Shown here: in pieces, positions 1 to 7,530 of the stretch
Numbering within the stretch: the first letter of the stretch is position 1
Layout of the letters: every line of letters begins with the position of its first letter
Notes under the pieces: generated by a model
Told to the model about the DNA's origin: nothing
What the model saw: only the letters and a program-made list of their open reading frames with translations
Databases searched by the model: none
Translations under genes and position numbers: made by a program
Origin: Streptomyces sp. NRRL S-337
Lineage (GTDB): Bacteria > Actinomycetota > Actinomycetes > Streptomycetales > Streptomycetaceae
Direction: 5' to 3'
Assembly: GCF_000720175.1 (NCBI RefSeq)
Contig: NZ_JOIX01000090.1
Span: 1-27,812, forward strand
DNA: 27,812 nucleotides

Positions 1-1494
1 AGCGTGGGGGGTGTGGGGGGTGTGGGGGGCATGCGGCGCGTGGCGGTCGTATCCGAGGTCCCGGCCGCCGTCCGCCGCGTCCTCGCCGGGGTCGTAGGTG
101 TCGTAGAGGTCGTAGCCCCCGTGGGCGCGGGCGGGGTCGCTGTCCGGTGAGACGGCGGCCCGCGGGCCGGCCGCGCCGTCCGCCTCCCCGGCGGATTCCG
201 CGCCGAGCAGCGCCTGCGGGACGATCAGCACCGCCTGGACGCCGCCGTAGATGTTGCTCTGCAGCCGGACGACGATGCCGTGCCGCCGGGCCAGCGAGGA
301 GACGACGAAGAGCCCGATCCGGCCGTCGCTCAGCAGCTCGGCCACGTCGATGTGGTCGGGGTCGGCGAGGAGGGCGTTCATCCGGCTCTGCTCGTCCGCC
401 GACATGCCCAGGCCGCGGTCCTCGACCTCGACCGCGAGGCCGGCGGTGACGAGCTGGGCGCGCAGCAGTACGGGGGTCTGCGGAGCGGAGTAGATGGTGG
501 CGTTCTCGACGAGTTCGGCGAGCAGGTGGATGACGTCGGCGACGGCGTGGCCGCGCAGGGTGCCCTCGATCGGCGGCACGAGCTTGATGCGGGGGTACTG
601 CTCGACCTCGGCGATCGAGGAGCGGAGCACCTCGGTCATGGAGACCGGGCGGCTCCACTGACGGCGGGAGATCGCGCCACCGAGGACGGCGAGGTTCTCG
701 GCGTGCCGGCGGATGCGGGTGGCGAGGTGGTCGACGTGGAAGAGGCCCTTGAGCAGGTCGGGGTCCTCGACCTGGTTCTCCAGTTCGTCGAGCAGCTCGA
801 TCTCGCGGTGGACGAGGGACTGCAGCCGGCGGGCGAGGTTGACGAAGACCTCGACCTTCTGCTCGCTGCCGCTGGCGTTGCTGCGGGCGATGGCGACCGC
901 GTCGATGACGGCGGACTCGGCGGCCCGGCCGGCGGCGGCGACTTCGTGGGCGAGCAGGTCGAGGGTGTCGCCGGTGGGCTCGGGGCCGTTCTCCGGTTCC
1001 CGGCGCGGGAGCCATTCGCCCTGGCGGACCCGGTCCAGCAGGTCGTAGAGGTCGGACTGGCTGCGGGCGCAGACCTGGCGCAGCCGGGCGTAGCGCGCGA
1101 CGGCCGCGCGGGCCTCGGAGTTGGCGGCGGCGCCCGCGGTGAGCACGATGACGCAGACCACGACGAGGCCGCCGGCGAGGACCACCCATTCGCGTCCGGT
1201 GAGCCTCGCTCCGCCGGCCTGGACGACGAAGGCGGCGACGGCGGTGCAGATGACGGCGACGAGGAGGCAGGGTACGGCGGCGAGCCGGACCAGGCGGGAC
1301 CGTATCGCCGAGTCGGCGGCCGACTCCGGGAAGGAGGCCCGGCCGTGCCGTCCGCCCTCGCGCTCGCGGCGCCGGGCGGCGACGGGTGCCGGAGCGGCCA
1401 CGGGTACGGGGGCGGGCCCTGAGGAGCCCTGGGCCCCTGGGGATCTTGGAGCCTCCTGGGACGTCTGGGTCCCCTGGGGGAATGCAGTAGGCAC
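1..1494 (-). CDS. CvnA-like membrane histidine-kinase-type ATPase (3' end cut by window)
   Basis: Read on the minus strand from GTG at 1494, preceded by GGAGG at 5 nt, the frame stays open for 498 codons to the window edge, so the C-terminus is missing. A Pro/Ala-rich cytoplasmic N-terminus (1-65) is followed by two membrane helices (about 71-92 and 103-124). Next come a helical region containing HVDHLATRIRRHAENLAVLGG-like sequence and a HATPase domain with the N-box (ELVENATIYSAP) and G-box (VEDRGLGM, GRIGLFVV). The low-complexity tail carries repeated His-Thr-Pro at the edge. This layout matches the sensor components of Streptomyces conservons, which have an N-box ATPase but no ordinary phospho-accepting His box. 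Such genes are normally followed by roadblock, DUF742 and Ras-like GTPase genes, which would lie beyond the left edge (inference). Other nitrate/nitrite-sensor-like kinases share this ATPase, so the subfamily is less certain than the fold. Confidence 0.85.
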   Translation of the reverse strand, partial: MPTAFPQGTQTSQEAPRSPGAQGSSGPAPVPVAAPAPVAARRREREGGRHGRASFPESAADSAIRSRLVRLAAVPCLLVAVICTAVAAFVVQAGGARLTGREWVVLAGGLVVVCVIVLTAGAAANSEARAAVARYARLRQVCARSQSDLYDLLDRVRQGEWLPRREPENGPEPTGDTLDLLAHEVAAAGRAAESAVIDAVAIARSNASGSEQKVEVFVNLARRLQSLVHREIELLDELENQVEDPDLLKGLFHVDHLATRIRRHAENLAVLGGAISRRQWSRPVSMTEVLRSSIAEVEQYPRIKLVPPIEGTLRGHAVADVIHLLAELVENATIYSAPQTPVLLRAQLVTAGLAVEVEDRGLGMSADEQSRMNALLADPDHIDVAELLSDGRIGLFVVSSLARRHGIVVRLQSNIYGGVQAVLIVPQALLGAESAGEADGAAGPRAAVSPDSDPARAHGGYDLYDTYDPGEDAADGGRDLGYDRHAPHAPHTPHTPHA

Positions 1495-1699
1495 GGCGCC
1501 CTCCGGATCGGCCGTTGGCAGTTCGCGGAGCACGCACGCTAGTTGTTGCGGGGGTGGGGTTCGGGCCTACTTCGAGGTTTCGCTACCCCGCGCCACCTCC
1601 TTGAGTGGAGGTCGCGCGCACGCCAGTGCGAGTCAATCCGAACTCCCGTCCACAAACGGTGAGTTGACCCCTCTCAGGCACCCCCACCGAGGCTCACTA

Positions 1700-1728
1700 C
1701 CGGCGCGCACCGACCTTCCGCGCGCCGG
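1700..1728. repeat. 9-bp perfect hairpin
   Basis: CCGGCGCGC at 1700-1708 and GCGCGCCGG at 1720-1728 form a perfect 9-bp stem around an 11-nt loop. It lies upstream of both divergent genes, so it does not end either of them. It could be a structured leader or a remnant terminator. Confidence 0.5.
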
Positions 1729-1745
1729 TGACCGACCCGGCGTGT

Positions 1746-1789
1746 CGTCACACGAAGACTCCGCTCCCGTCACACGAAGACTCCGCTCC
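1746..1789. repeat. Exact 22-bp tandem duplication
   Basis: The 22-nt unit beginning CGTCACACGAAGACT and ending CCGCTCC occurs at 1746-1767 and again, without gap or mismatch, at 1768-1789. It looks like a recent slippage duplication in a non-coding stretch. Confidence 0.9.
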
Positions 1790-1968
1790 TCAGCCTGCCC
1801 CGTTGCACTGGACGGCAGTTGCCGGGAGGCCGACGAATCCGCTTCTCACCCTCGCGGGTGACGCCGGAGGGCGGTGGAGGGCGGCGGAGGACTGCCGATG
1901 GCGAGGGGGCGGGGGGCGACGGTGGATCGGAGGTCGTCTCGATCGGCTCTGTCACCCTTTGGACGACA

Positions 1969-2003
1969 TGACAGTTGTCAACGAGTCGACGACATGCTAC
2001 AAC
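1969..2003 (+). promoter_or_regulatory. Candidate hsp20 promoter with overlapping inverted repeat
   Basis: TTGTCA (1975-1980) and TACAAC (1998-2003) are separated by 17 nt, matching a housekeeping-type promoter. The start would be near 2010, about 55 nt before hsp20. The inverted repeat TGACA-GT-TGTCA (1969-1980) overlaps the -35 box, as a repressor site would. Its half-sites resemble the TGTCA/TGACA arms known for the Streptomyces hsp18 repressor RheA, but the spacing differs, so the regulator is unknown. Confidence 0.5.
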
Positions 2004-2064
2004 TGAGGGCAGGTGACGCGCATTGGCAGGCACTGCCGCCCGAAGCCACTGGAGGTGTTTCACG

Positions 2065-2475
2065 ATGTTGATGCGCACCGACCCGTGCCTCCCGCTCGAC
2101 CGGTTCACCCAGGCGCTGCTGGGCGTTTCCGGCACCTGGTCGAGGCCCTCCCCGATACCGATGGACGCCTACCGCGCTGGCGGGGAGTTCGTGATCGCGC
2201 TCGATCTGCCGGGCGTCTCCCCCGACGCGATCGACATCGACGTCCGGCGGAACGTGCTGACCGTCAAGGCCGAACGCCGACCGGCCGCCGAGACGGACGA
2301 CGTGCGGATGCACCTGAGCGAACGCCCGCTGGGCGTCTCCTCCCGGCAGATCGTCCTGGGCGACACCCTCGACACCGAGCACATCACGGCCGCCTACGAC
2401 GCCGGTGTGCTGACCCTGCGCATCCCGATCACCGAGCGCACCGAGGCCCGCAAGATCACCATCGGTGAGCAGTAA
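2065..2475 (+). CDS. Small heat-shock protein, Hsp20/alpha-crystallin family
   Basis: The product is a 136-residue ATP-independent chaperone that binds unfolding proteins in the cytoplasm. ATG 2065 is chosen because GGAGG lies 9 nt before it; an in-frame upstream start at 2023 has no such site. The alpha-crystallin domain covers about residues 32-130. It includes the early strand YRAGGEFVIALDLPGV, the segment NVLTVKAERR and the conserved AYDAGVLTLRIPI (A-x-x-x-G-V-L), then a short tail instead of the usual C-terminal IxI extension. It stands alone behind its own promoter with a palindrome across the -35 box, suggesting stress-relieved repression. The family call is firm; the controlling repressor is not identified. 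Confidence 0.93.
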   Translation: MLMRTDPCLPLDRFTQALLGVSGTWSRPSPIPMDAYRAGGEFVIALDLPGVSPDAIDIDVRRNVLTVKAERRPAAETDDVRMHLSERPLGVSSRQIVLGDTLDTEHITAAYDAGVLTLRIPITERTEARKITIGEQ

Positions 2476-2543
2476 GGGTACGGGGCAGCGACAGCCCACC
2501 GACTGAGCTACTGGGCGAAGTCCCCGGCGCGCACGGCGCGATC

Positions 2544-2570
2544 GGTTCGATCAGTTCGACCCGTTCGATC
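2544..2570. repeat. Three 9-nt direct repeats
   Basis: GGTTCGATC, AGTTCGACC and CGTTCGATC lie end to end at 2544-2552, 2553-2561 and 2562-2570, between hsp20 and the DUF2267 gene. The consensus is NGTTCGAYC. They could be repeated protein-binding sites or simple slippage. Confidence 0.6.
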
Positions 2571-2610
2571 GGCCCTTCCCTCCATCGCGGCCGTGGCCGG
2601 CCCCCGCGAC

Positions 2611-2624
2611 CGGTCATGTGACCG
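2611..2624. promoter_or_regulatory. Inverted repeat upstream of the DUF2267 gene
   Basis: CGGTCA-TG-TGACCG forms 6-bp arms around a 2-nt centre, 49 nt before the start codon. It is more likely an operator than a terminator because the stem is short. No binding protein can be named. Confidence 0.4.
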
Positions 2625-2672
2625 CCAAGAATCCCCGTTGACGAGTTGACGAGAAAGGCGACCGCGTAACCG

Positions 2673-3113
2673 ATGTACACCCAGCCTGAAACGGGTCGGC
2701 CCGCACCGGGCATGACGTTCGACCAGATGCTGGAACGGGTCCGGTACGAAGGGGCGTACCCCACCCGGGAACGAGCGGAGGAAGTCGTACGCGCCGTGCT
2801 GGCGGCACTCGGGCGGCAGCTCACCGGTGAGGAACGCGTCGAGCTCGCGGCCCGGTTGCCTGTCGAGGCGGCCCTGGCGTTCACCGCCGAGATTCCCTGC
2901 AACGACGGCGAACGCCTCACCGGCTGGGGCTTCGTGAAGGACCTCGCCGCCCGCACCGGCGGCACCGCGGCCACCACCCGCTGGGACACCGGCGCGGTCC
3001 TCAACACCGTGGCCCAGCTCGCCGGCCCCGAGCTCCTCACCCGCGTACTCGCCCAGCTCCCCTCCGGATACGCACTCCTCTTCGGCCGCGCCGAACTCAC
3101 CCGGGCGGCTTGA
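2673..3113 (+). CDS. DUF2267 domain protein
   Basis: A 146-residue soluble protein of the DUF2267 family, whose biochemical role is unknown. The N-terminal segment with MTFDQMLERVRYEGAY and the following TREERAEEVV-like helix are typical of the family, as is the LTGEERVELAARLP segment. About 140 residues is the normal length for a complete domain. ATG 2673 is used; an in-frame ATG at 2712 (residue 14) is a possible alternative because no strong ribosome site precedes 2673. DUF2267 proteins often occur beside Hsp20 and other stress genes, and here the gene sits between hsp20 and a stress-type sigma factor. Involvement in stress is an inference from position only. Confidence 0.8.
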   Translation: MYTQPETGRPAPGMTFDQMLERVRYEGAYPTRERAEEVVRAVLAALGRQLTGEERVELAARLPVEAALAFTAEIPCNDGERLTGWGFVKDLAARTGGTAATTRWDTGAVLNTVAQLAGPELLTRVLAQLPSGYALLFGRAELTRAA

Positions 3114-3586
3114 ACCTCGGCGGCCTGGAGCCGTGGCTGGCCTGAACCCGGTGGCTTGGTGTGGCGGCTCGGGGGCCCGTAGAGCGTGGGGAGACCCGTA
3201 GGGGTTGGGGAGACGCTAGAGGTTATTGGGGATACCCGTAGGGGTTGGGCGAACAGATCCCGTAGGGGTCGGACGCGCCCCTTGCAGGCCACAACGTGGG
3301 GGCGGGGGACGGTATTCCCGCGCACGGCTGGAGACGTCCAAGTGATCTGACCGACCCCGAAGCCACCCGGGCCCCCACCGTCGGCTTCTCGCCACCCGAC
3401 CTGGGGCCCACACCGGTGGCCTCTCGCCCGACCCCGGGGCCCGTACCGGCGGTGTCTTGGACGGTCCGGGGCTCCCTGTTGTTGGCGTGTGACGTGGCGC
3501 CAGATCGGAAAGGACGCATGACTTTTGTTCCTCCGGGTAGGCGGCCGCTGCGGCGCCCGAGCCTGTCGGGCGCGCAGGAGGGCGTG
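3114..3586. other. 473-base gap before the sigma-factor gene
   Basis: No convincing gene is seen. The left half carries a degenerate CCGTAGGGGTTGGGG repeat array (3176-3273). The right half is GC-rich and translates in frame with the sigma factor, but the translation is low in recognisable content and is probably non-coding leader. An in-frame ATG at 3518 with AAAGGA before it is an alternative sigma-factor start. Confidence 0.5.
3176..3273. repeat. Degenerate direct-repeat array
   Basis: Units resembling CCGTAGGGGTTGGGGAGA begin near 3177, 3196, 3215 (diverged, GCTAGAGG), 3236 and 3260, with spacings of about 19, 19, 21 and 24 nt. They lie between the DUF2267 and sigma-factor genes. Function is unknown; multiple binding sites for a regulator of the sigma gene is one possibility. 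Confidence 0.6.
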
Positions 3587-4444
3587 ATGACCACCGTCGT
3601 GAATGACACCGCAACCGAGCAGCACACCGAACTGACCGCGGATCTGCCGGAGGTGCCGTGCCCGAGCGCGGTGGCCCCCAGTGACGCACGCGAATTCTCC
3701 AAGCTGTTCTTCGCGCGGCTCCAGGAATACGAAGAGGGCACGCACGAGTACCAATACGTCCGCAACACGCTCATCGAGATGAACATGTCGATGGTGCGCT
3801 ATGTGGCCCGCCGTTACCGCAGCCGTGGTGACGACATGGAAGACATCATCCAGGTCGGCACCATCGGACTGATCAAGGCGATCGACCGTTTCGACCTCGC
3901 CCGTGGGGTCGAATTCTCCACCTTCGCCGTCCCCTACATCCTCGGGGAGATCAAGCGTTTCTTCCGCGACACCGGGTGGGCCGTGCACGTCCCCCGCCGT
4001 CTCCAGGAGCTGCGCAGCGAACTGGCCAAGGCGAAGGAGCAGTTGCACAACGACCTCGACCGGGAACCCACCGTCCGTGAACTCGCCGGTCACCTCGGCC
4101 TGTCCGAAGAGGAGGTCATCGAGGGCCTGGTGGCCGCCAATGGCTACACCGCGGGCTCGCTCGATACCCCCACCGACCCCGATCCCGCCGACCAGCGCCG
4201 CCCGCTGGCCGATGTCCTCGGGGAGGAGGACCCGGGCCTGGAGACGGTCGAGGACCTCCACACCCTGGCACCGCTGCTGCAGACGCTCGACGACCGTGAA
4301 CGCCGACTGATCGAGCTGCGGTTCGGACAGGAATTGACCCAGTCGGAGATCGGCGCGGAACTCGGCGTCTCCCAGATGCACGTCTCGCGGCTGCTGTCCC
4401 GCATTCTTTCCCGGCTACGCACCGGCATGCTCACCGATCGCTGA
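3587..4444 (+). CDS. RNA polymerase sigma factor, SigB/SigF/SigG type
   Basis: A 285-residue alternative sigma factor that redirects RNA polymerase to stress or development promoters. Region 2 spans about 57-130 with YVRNTLIEMNMSMVRYVARR, the core-binding DIIQVGTIGLIKAIDRFD and the -10 reading segment EFSTFAVPYILGEIKR. Region 3 spans about 135-190 (VPRRLQEL and a helical bundle). Region 4 spans about 227-280 with the helix-turn-helix LTQSEIGAELGVSQMHVSRLLS. ATG 3587 is favoured because GGAGG lies 5 nt upstream. ATG 3518 would add 23 residues and has AAAGGA nearby, so it cannot be excluded. No anti-sigma gene lies next to it. The SRPBCC gene directly downstream carries a SigB-type promoter and may be a target (inference). 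Confidence 0.93.
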   Translation: MTTVVNDTATEQHTELTADLPEVPCPSAVAPSDAREFSKLFFARLQEYEEGTHEYQYVRNTLIEMNMSMVRYVARRYRSRGDDMEDIIQVGTIGLIKAIDRFDLARGVEFSTFAVPYILGEIKRFFRDTGWAVHVPRRLQELRSELAKAKEQLHNDLDREPTVRELAGHLGLSEEEVIEGLVAANGYTAGSLDTPTDPDPADQRRPLADVLGEEDPGLETVEDLHTLAPLLQTLDDRERRLIELRFGQELTQSEIGAELGVSQMHVSRLLSRILSRLRTGMLTDR

Positions 4445-4520
4445 CGCCGGCCGGCGCTTCCCTCCTCCCGGCCCCTCCGAAAGCTCGGCCCCATCGGGAA
4501 CCCTCAAATCCGCGAAATCC

Positions 4521-4547
4521 TCCACCGTCATGGATAGGGGCGGTGGA
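4521..4547 (+). terminator. Hairpin after the sigma-factor gene
   Basis: TCCACCG (4521-4527) and CGGTGGA (4541-4547) form a 7-bp stem with a 13-nt loop, 77 nt after the sigma-factor stop. It overlaps the candidate promoter of the next gene, so it could act as a terminator or a regulatory structure. Confidence 0.4.
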
Positions 4548-4556
4548 GCCGGGTAC
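4532..4556 (+). promoter_or_regulatory. SigB-type promoter for the SRPBCC gene
   Basis: GGAT (4532-4535), a 15-nt spacer and GGGTAC (4551-4556) fit the GNNT-N14-16-GGGTAY pattern recognised by Streptomyces SigB-family factors. The -10 box sits inside a perfect 12-bp palindrome CCGGGTACCCGG (4549-4560). Transcription would begin near 4562, 75 nt before the gene. Confidence 0.55.
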
Positions 4557-4636
4557 CCGGTGGAGCGCCGGACCGGTGCGGACTACGCACGCCGGGTCGG
4601 CGAAATGGAATTCGCCACCACTGAGGAGGAGTGGAC

Positions 4637-5113
4637 ATGAGCACGGTGAAGGAGACGGTAGACGTCGAGGTCCCGGTCCGCACCGTCTACAACCAGTGGA
4701 CGCAGTTCGAGGAGTTCCCCCAATTCATGGAGGGCGTCGAGGAGATCAAGCAACTCGACGACCGCCATAACCACTGGACCACCAAGATCGGTGGCATCCG
4801 GCGGGAATTCGACACCGAGATCATCGACCAGCTCCCGGACGAGCGGATCGCCTGGCGAACCACCGGCGGCGACACCCGGCAGAGGGGTGTGGTCAGCTTC
4901 CAGCGCCTGGATGACAGCCACACGCGGGTGCAGCTCGTGATGGAGGTCGAGCCGACCGGGACCGCGGAGAAGACCGCGGACATGGTCGGGCTGATCGACC
5001 ATCGCACCAAGGGCGATCTGCAGCGCTTCAAGAAGTACATCGAGCAGCGTGAGAGGGAGACCGGCGCATGGCGCGGCCGTATCCGGCCGGGCGGCTCCGG
5101 ACCCGTCGGCTGA
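4637..5113 (+). CDS. SRPBCC-family (cyclase/dehydrase-like) protein
   Basis: A 158-residue START-like helix-grip protein. These fold around a hydrophobic pocket and bind lipids or polyketide-like ligands; the ligand here is unknown. The sequence begins with a beta strand (VKETVDVEVPVRTVYNQWTQ), then FEEFPQFMEGVEEI, a central strand pair around HWTTKIGGIRREF, and a long C-terminal helix (about 110-150), as in the polyketide cyclase/dehydrase family. ATG 4637 is chosen because GGAGGA lies 6 nt upstream; the in-frame GTG at 4631 would sit too close. It is transcribed singly, with a SigB-type promoter before it and a strong terminator behind it. Many actinomycetes keep such a protein near stress sigma factors, but no catalytic role can be assigned. 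Confidence 0.85.
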   Translation: MSTVKETVDVEVPVRTVYNQWTQFEEFPQFMEGVEEIKQLDDRHNHWTTKIGGIRREFDTEIIDQLPDERIAWRTTGGDTRQRGVVSFQRLDDSHTRVQLVMEVEPTGTAEKTADMVGLIDHRTKGDLQRFKKYIEQRERETGAWRGRIRPGGSGPVG

Positions 5114-5137
5114 CGCGGCACGAAAAAACGAACATTC

Positions 5138-5167
5138 CCGGAGGGGCGGCAGCGACCGCCCCTCCGG
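5138..5167 (+). terminator. Strong terminator after the SRPBCC gene
   Basis: A perfect 12-bp GC-rich inverted repeat (5138-5149 with 5156-5167) surrounds a 6-nt loop, 24 nt after the stop codon. No T-run follows, as is common in Streptomyces. Confidence 0.85.
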
Positions 5168-5345
5168 CGTTTCGGGACTCCGGCGTTTCGGGACTCCGGC
5201 GTTTCGGGGCTCCGGCCTTTCTGCGTTCCAGCGTTTCTGGGCTCCGGCCTTTCTGCGCTCCAGATATCGACGCTGAGGCCTTTCTGCGTTCCGGATTTCG
5301 GCGCTTCTGCGCCTCGGCCCTCCGGCCCTCCGGAGCTCTGACACC
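5162..5345. repeat. 16-nt tandem repeat array
   Basis: CTCCGGCGTTTCGGGA occurs exactly at 5162-5177 and 5178-5193, and with one change at 5194-5209. Degenerate copies (CTCCGGCCTTTCTGCG and similar) continue to about 5345. The first unit overlaps the terminator's right arm. The array lies in the gap between the SRPBCC and aminopeptidase genes and is open in all three minus frames, giving PETPESRNAG-like peptides. I do not regard it as coding. Confidence 0.75.
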
Positions 5346-5478
5346 CCAGCACTCCAGAGCCAGGACCTCCGCTCCGGCGCCCCGCCGCTCCGCCGCCCCG
5401 CCGCCCCCCGAAAAGTGCCCGGATATCGGGCATCGCCTGCTGTTTTCCGACAAACACTGCTCCGCCGCGGGACATCCG

Positions 5479-5508
5479 TTGACGTCAGGGCGTCGGCGGT
5501 GTGATGGT
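5479..5508 (+). promoter_or_regulatory. Candidate promoter of the aminopeptidase gene
   Basis: TTGACG (5479-5484) is followed after 18 nt by GATGGT (5503-5508), a moderate housekeeping-type match. A perfect inverted repeat GGGCAT-GGAC-ATGCCC (5523-5538) lies about 15 nt downstream of the -10 box, in the transcribed leader, where a repressor could bind. Both are predictions. Confidence 0.4.
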
Positions 5509-5629
5509 ACGGCCGCCATGCAGGGCATGGACATGCCCATCCCCCACTGGGCAACCCGCCGCCCGAACGGGCACGGCGCATCCCCCATGCCTCCGGCCAA
5601 CCCCTCACCCACCCCCTCAAGGAGCCCTG

Positions 5630-7465
5630 GTGTTACGAAGATTCGCGGTGACCGGCGCCTCCCTCGCCGTCACCCTCGCAGCCGCCCTGCTCACCGCAGC
5701 CCCCGTCTCCGCCGCACCCATCGCACTCCTCACACCCGTCGCACCCCTCCCGGCAGCACAAGTCATCACCGCCGCCTCTCCCACTTCCCCCACCTCCCCC
5801 GCCTCAGTCCCCGCGCCCGCCCTTGGTGCTCTCGCCACCGACGACGCCCCCGACATCGACGTCACCAAGGTCCAGGCGCATCTGAGCGAGCTCAACGCCA
5901 TCGCGAACCGCAACGGCGGCACCCGTAAATCCAGCGGTCAGGGCTACCGGGACTCCGTCGCCTACGTCAAGGGCCGTCTGCAGGCGGCCGGTTACACCGT
6001 CACCGAGCAGCCCTGCACCTCCGGCTGCGCCAGTGGGGCCGGGCCCAACCTGATCGCCGAGTGGCCCCAGGGGGACACCTCGTCGGTGTACATGTTCGGC
6101 TCGCACCTCGACAGCGTCGGGGCCGGGCCCGGCATCAACGACAACGGCTCCGGCTCGGCGGCCCTCCTGGAGACCGCCCTCACCCTCGCGGAACGCCACC
6201 CCGCGATGGCGGCCCGGGCCCGTTTCGCCTGGTGGACGGACGAGGAGCAGGGCCTCAACGGCTCGGACTTCTACGTCGGTTCGCTCTCCTCCGCCGAGCG
6301 GTCCCGGATCAAGGCGTACTACAACTTCGACATGATCGCCTCGCCCAACGGCGGCTACTTCATCAACCACCTCACCTCCACCGCCGCCCAGCCGATGAAG
6401 GCGTACTGGGACTCGCTCGGTCTCCAGCCCGAGGAGAACACCGAAGGGGCCGGCCGGTCCGACGACTACTCCTTCGAACAGGCCGGCATCCCGACCTCCG
6501 GATACGCGATGGGCGCCGGCGCCCGGAAGACCTCGGCGCAGGCGGCGAAGTGGGGCGGCACCGCCAACCGCGCCTATGACTCCTGCTACCACCAGTCGTG
6601 TGACACCACCGCCAACATCAACGCCACCGGACTCGACCGCAGCGTCGACGGCATCGCGGCCACGCTCTGGAAGCTCGCCGTCGCCCGCTCCACCCCCGCG
6701 AACGACTTCTCGCTGACCGCCACCCCGGCCTCCGGCAGCGTCGCCCCGGGCGAGTCCCTCACCGCGACGATCGCCACACAGACCACCAGCGGTTCCACCC
6801 AGACGGTGGCGCTCTCGGCGTCGGGCGCTCCGGCAGGCGTGACCGTCTCGTTCAGTCCCGGCTCGGTGACCAGCGGTGCGAGCTCCACGATGACCGTGGC
6901 CGCCGCGGCGTCCACCACCCCCGGCACCTACCCCCTCACGGTCACCGGCACCGGCTCCGGATCGGTCAGCCACACCACGTCCTTCTCGCTGACGGTCAAG
7001 GGCGCCGGAGGATGCACCGCCGGGCAGTTGCTCGCCAACGGCGGCTTCGAGAACGGGACTTCGCCCTGGACCGGCGACACCGGCACGATCGGCGCGCACG
7101 CGGGGCAGTCCGCCCACGGCGGCAGCCGGTTCGCCTGGCTCGGCGGATACGGCTACACCGCGACCGACACCCTCAGCCAGTCGCTGACCGTACCCACCGG
7201 CTGCAGCAAGGCGACGCTGACGTACTGGCTGCACATCGACACCGCGGAGACCGACCACACCGCCTATGACACCTTCCGGGTGAAGGTCGGTGACAAGATC
7301 CTCACGAGCTCGTCCAACACCGACGCGGCCCCCGGCTATGCCCAGCACACGCTGGACCTCAGCCCCTACATCGGGCAGCGGATCACGCTCACCTTCACCG
7401 CCACCGAGGACACCAGCCTCCAGACCAGCTTCGTCCTCGACGACACGTCCCTGCAGGTCTCCTGA
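5630..7465 (+). CDS. Secreted M28 zinc aminopeptidase with C-terminal accessory domains
   Basis: A 611-residue secreted metallopeptidase that removes N-terminal residues from peptides outside the cell. GTG 5630 follows AAGGAG at 5 nt. A signal peptide ([10 protein letters not shown], hydrophobic core, cleavage near AAP/29) and a propeptide lead to APDID at about 73, matching the mature start of the S. griseus aminopeptidase. Two-zinc ligands align with H159, D171, E206, D234 and H321; E205 and Y320 match the catalytic pair. Beyond about 356, an Ig-like/BACON-like domain (about 360-457) and a jelly-roll domain beginning [10 protein letters not shown] (about 467-611) follow, which the short S. 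griseus enzyme lacks. Codon 2 is TTA, so translation should depend on the bldA tRNA and be tied to development (inference). A terminator follows. Confidence 0.93.
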   Translation: MLRRFAVTGASLAVTLAAALLTAAPVSAAPIALLTPVAPLPAAQVITAASPTSPTSPASVPAPALGALATDDAPDIDVTKVQAHLSELNAIANRNGGTRKSSGQGYRDSVAYVKGRLQAAGYTVTEQPCTSGCASGAGPNLIAEWPQGDTSSVYMFGSHLDSVGAGPGINDNGSGSAALLETALTLAERHPAMAARARFAWWTDEEQGLNGSDFYVGSLSSAERSRIKAYYNFDMIASPNGGYFINHLTSTAAQPMKAYWDSLGLQPEENTEGAGRSDDYSFEQAGIPTSGYAMGAGARKTSAQAAKWGGTANRAYDSCYHQSCDTTANINATGLDRSVDGIAATLWKLAVARSTPANDFSLTATPASGSVAPGESLTATIATQTTSGSTQTVALSASGAPAGVTVSFSPGSVTSGASSTMTVAAAASTTPGTYPLTVTGTGSGSVSHTTSFSLTVKGAGGCTAGQLLANGGFENGTSPWTGDTGTIGAHAGQSAHGGSRFAWLGGYGYTATDTLSQSLTVPTGCSKATLTYWLHIDTAETDHTAYDTFRVKVGDKILTSSSNTDAAPGYAQHTLDLSPYIGQRITLTFTATEDTSLQTSFVLDDTSLQVS

Positions 7466-7501
7466 GGGCCTCCGGGCCCCCGGAAGCACCACCCACCCAT
7501 A

Positions 7502-7530
7502 CCCGCCCGCTGCGCATGTCAGCGGGCGGG
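7502..7530. terminator. Bidirectional terminator between convergent genes
   Basis: CCCGCCCGCTG (7502-7512) and CAGCGGGCGGG (7520-7530) form a perfect 11-bp stem with a 7-nt loop. It follows the aminopeptidase and overlaps the stop codon of the minus-strand Lrp gene. Confidence 0.85.

Larger units (their letters stand above)
1495..2064. other. 570-base divergent intergenic region
   Basis: The region lies between the divergent sensor-ATPase and hsp20 genes. I see no convincing protein gene. It holds a 9-bp hairpin at 1700-1728, an exact 22-bp tandem duplication at 1746-1789, a short CACCC/GGGTG inverted repeat near 1848-1861, and the hsp20 promoter with its palindrome at 1969-2003. Confidence 0.6.

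Noticed and set aside
1..28. TGTGGGGGG repeats as a regulatory G-rich element
   Set aside because: They are the coding tail (His-Thr-Pro repeats) of the minus-strand sensor ATPase.
280..1422. Plus-strand open frame at the left edge
   Set aside because: The minus strand encodes a complete HATPase domain with N- and G-boxes; this frame is its shadow.
2476..2481. GGGTAC as a SigB-type -10 box for the DUF2267 gene
   Set aside because: No GNNT box lies 14-17 nt upstream and the start codon is about 190 nt away.
4583..5620. Minus-strand repeat protein with PETPESRNAG-like units
   Set aside because: All three minus frames are open across the array, the repeat length is not a multiple of 3, and no ribosome site or conserved start is present.
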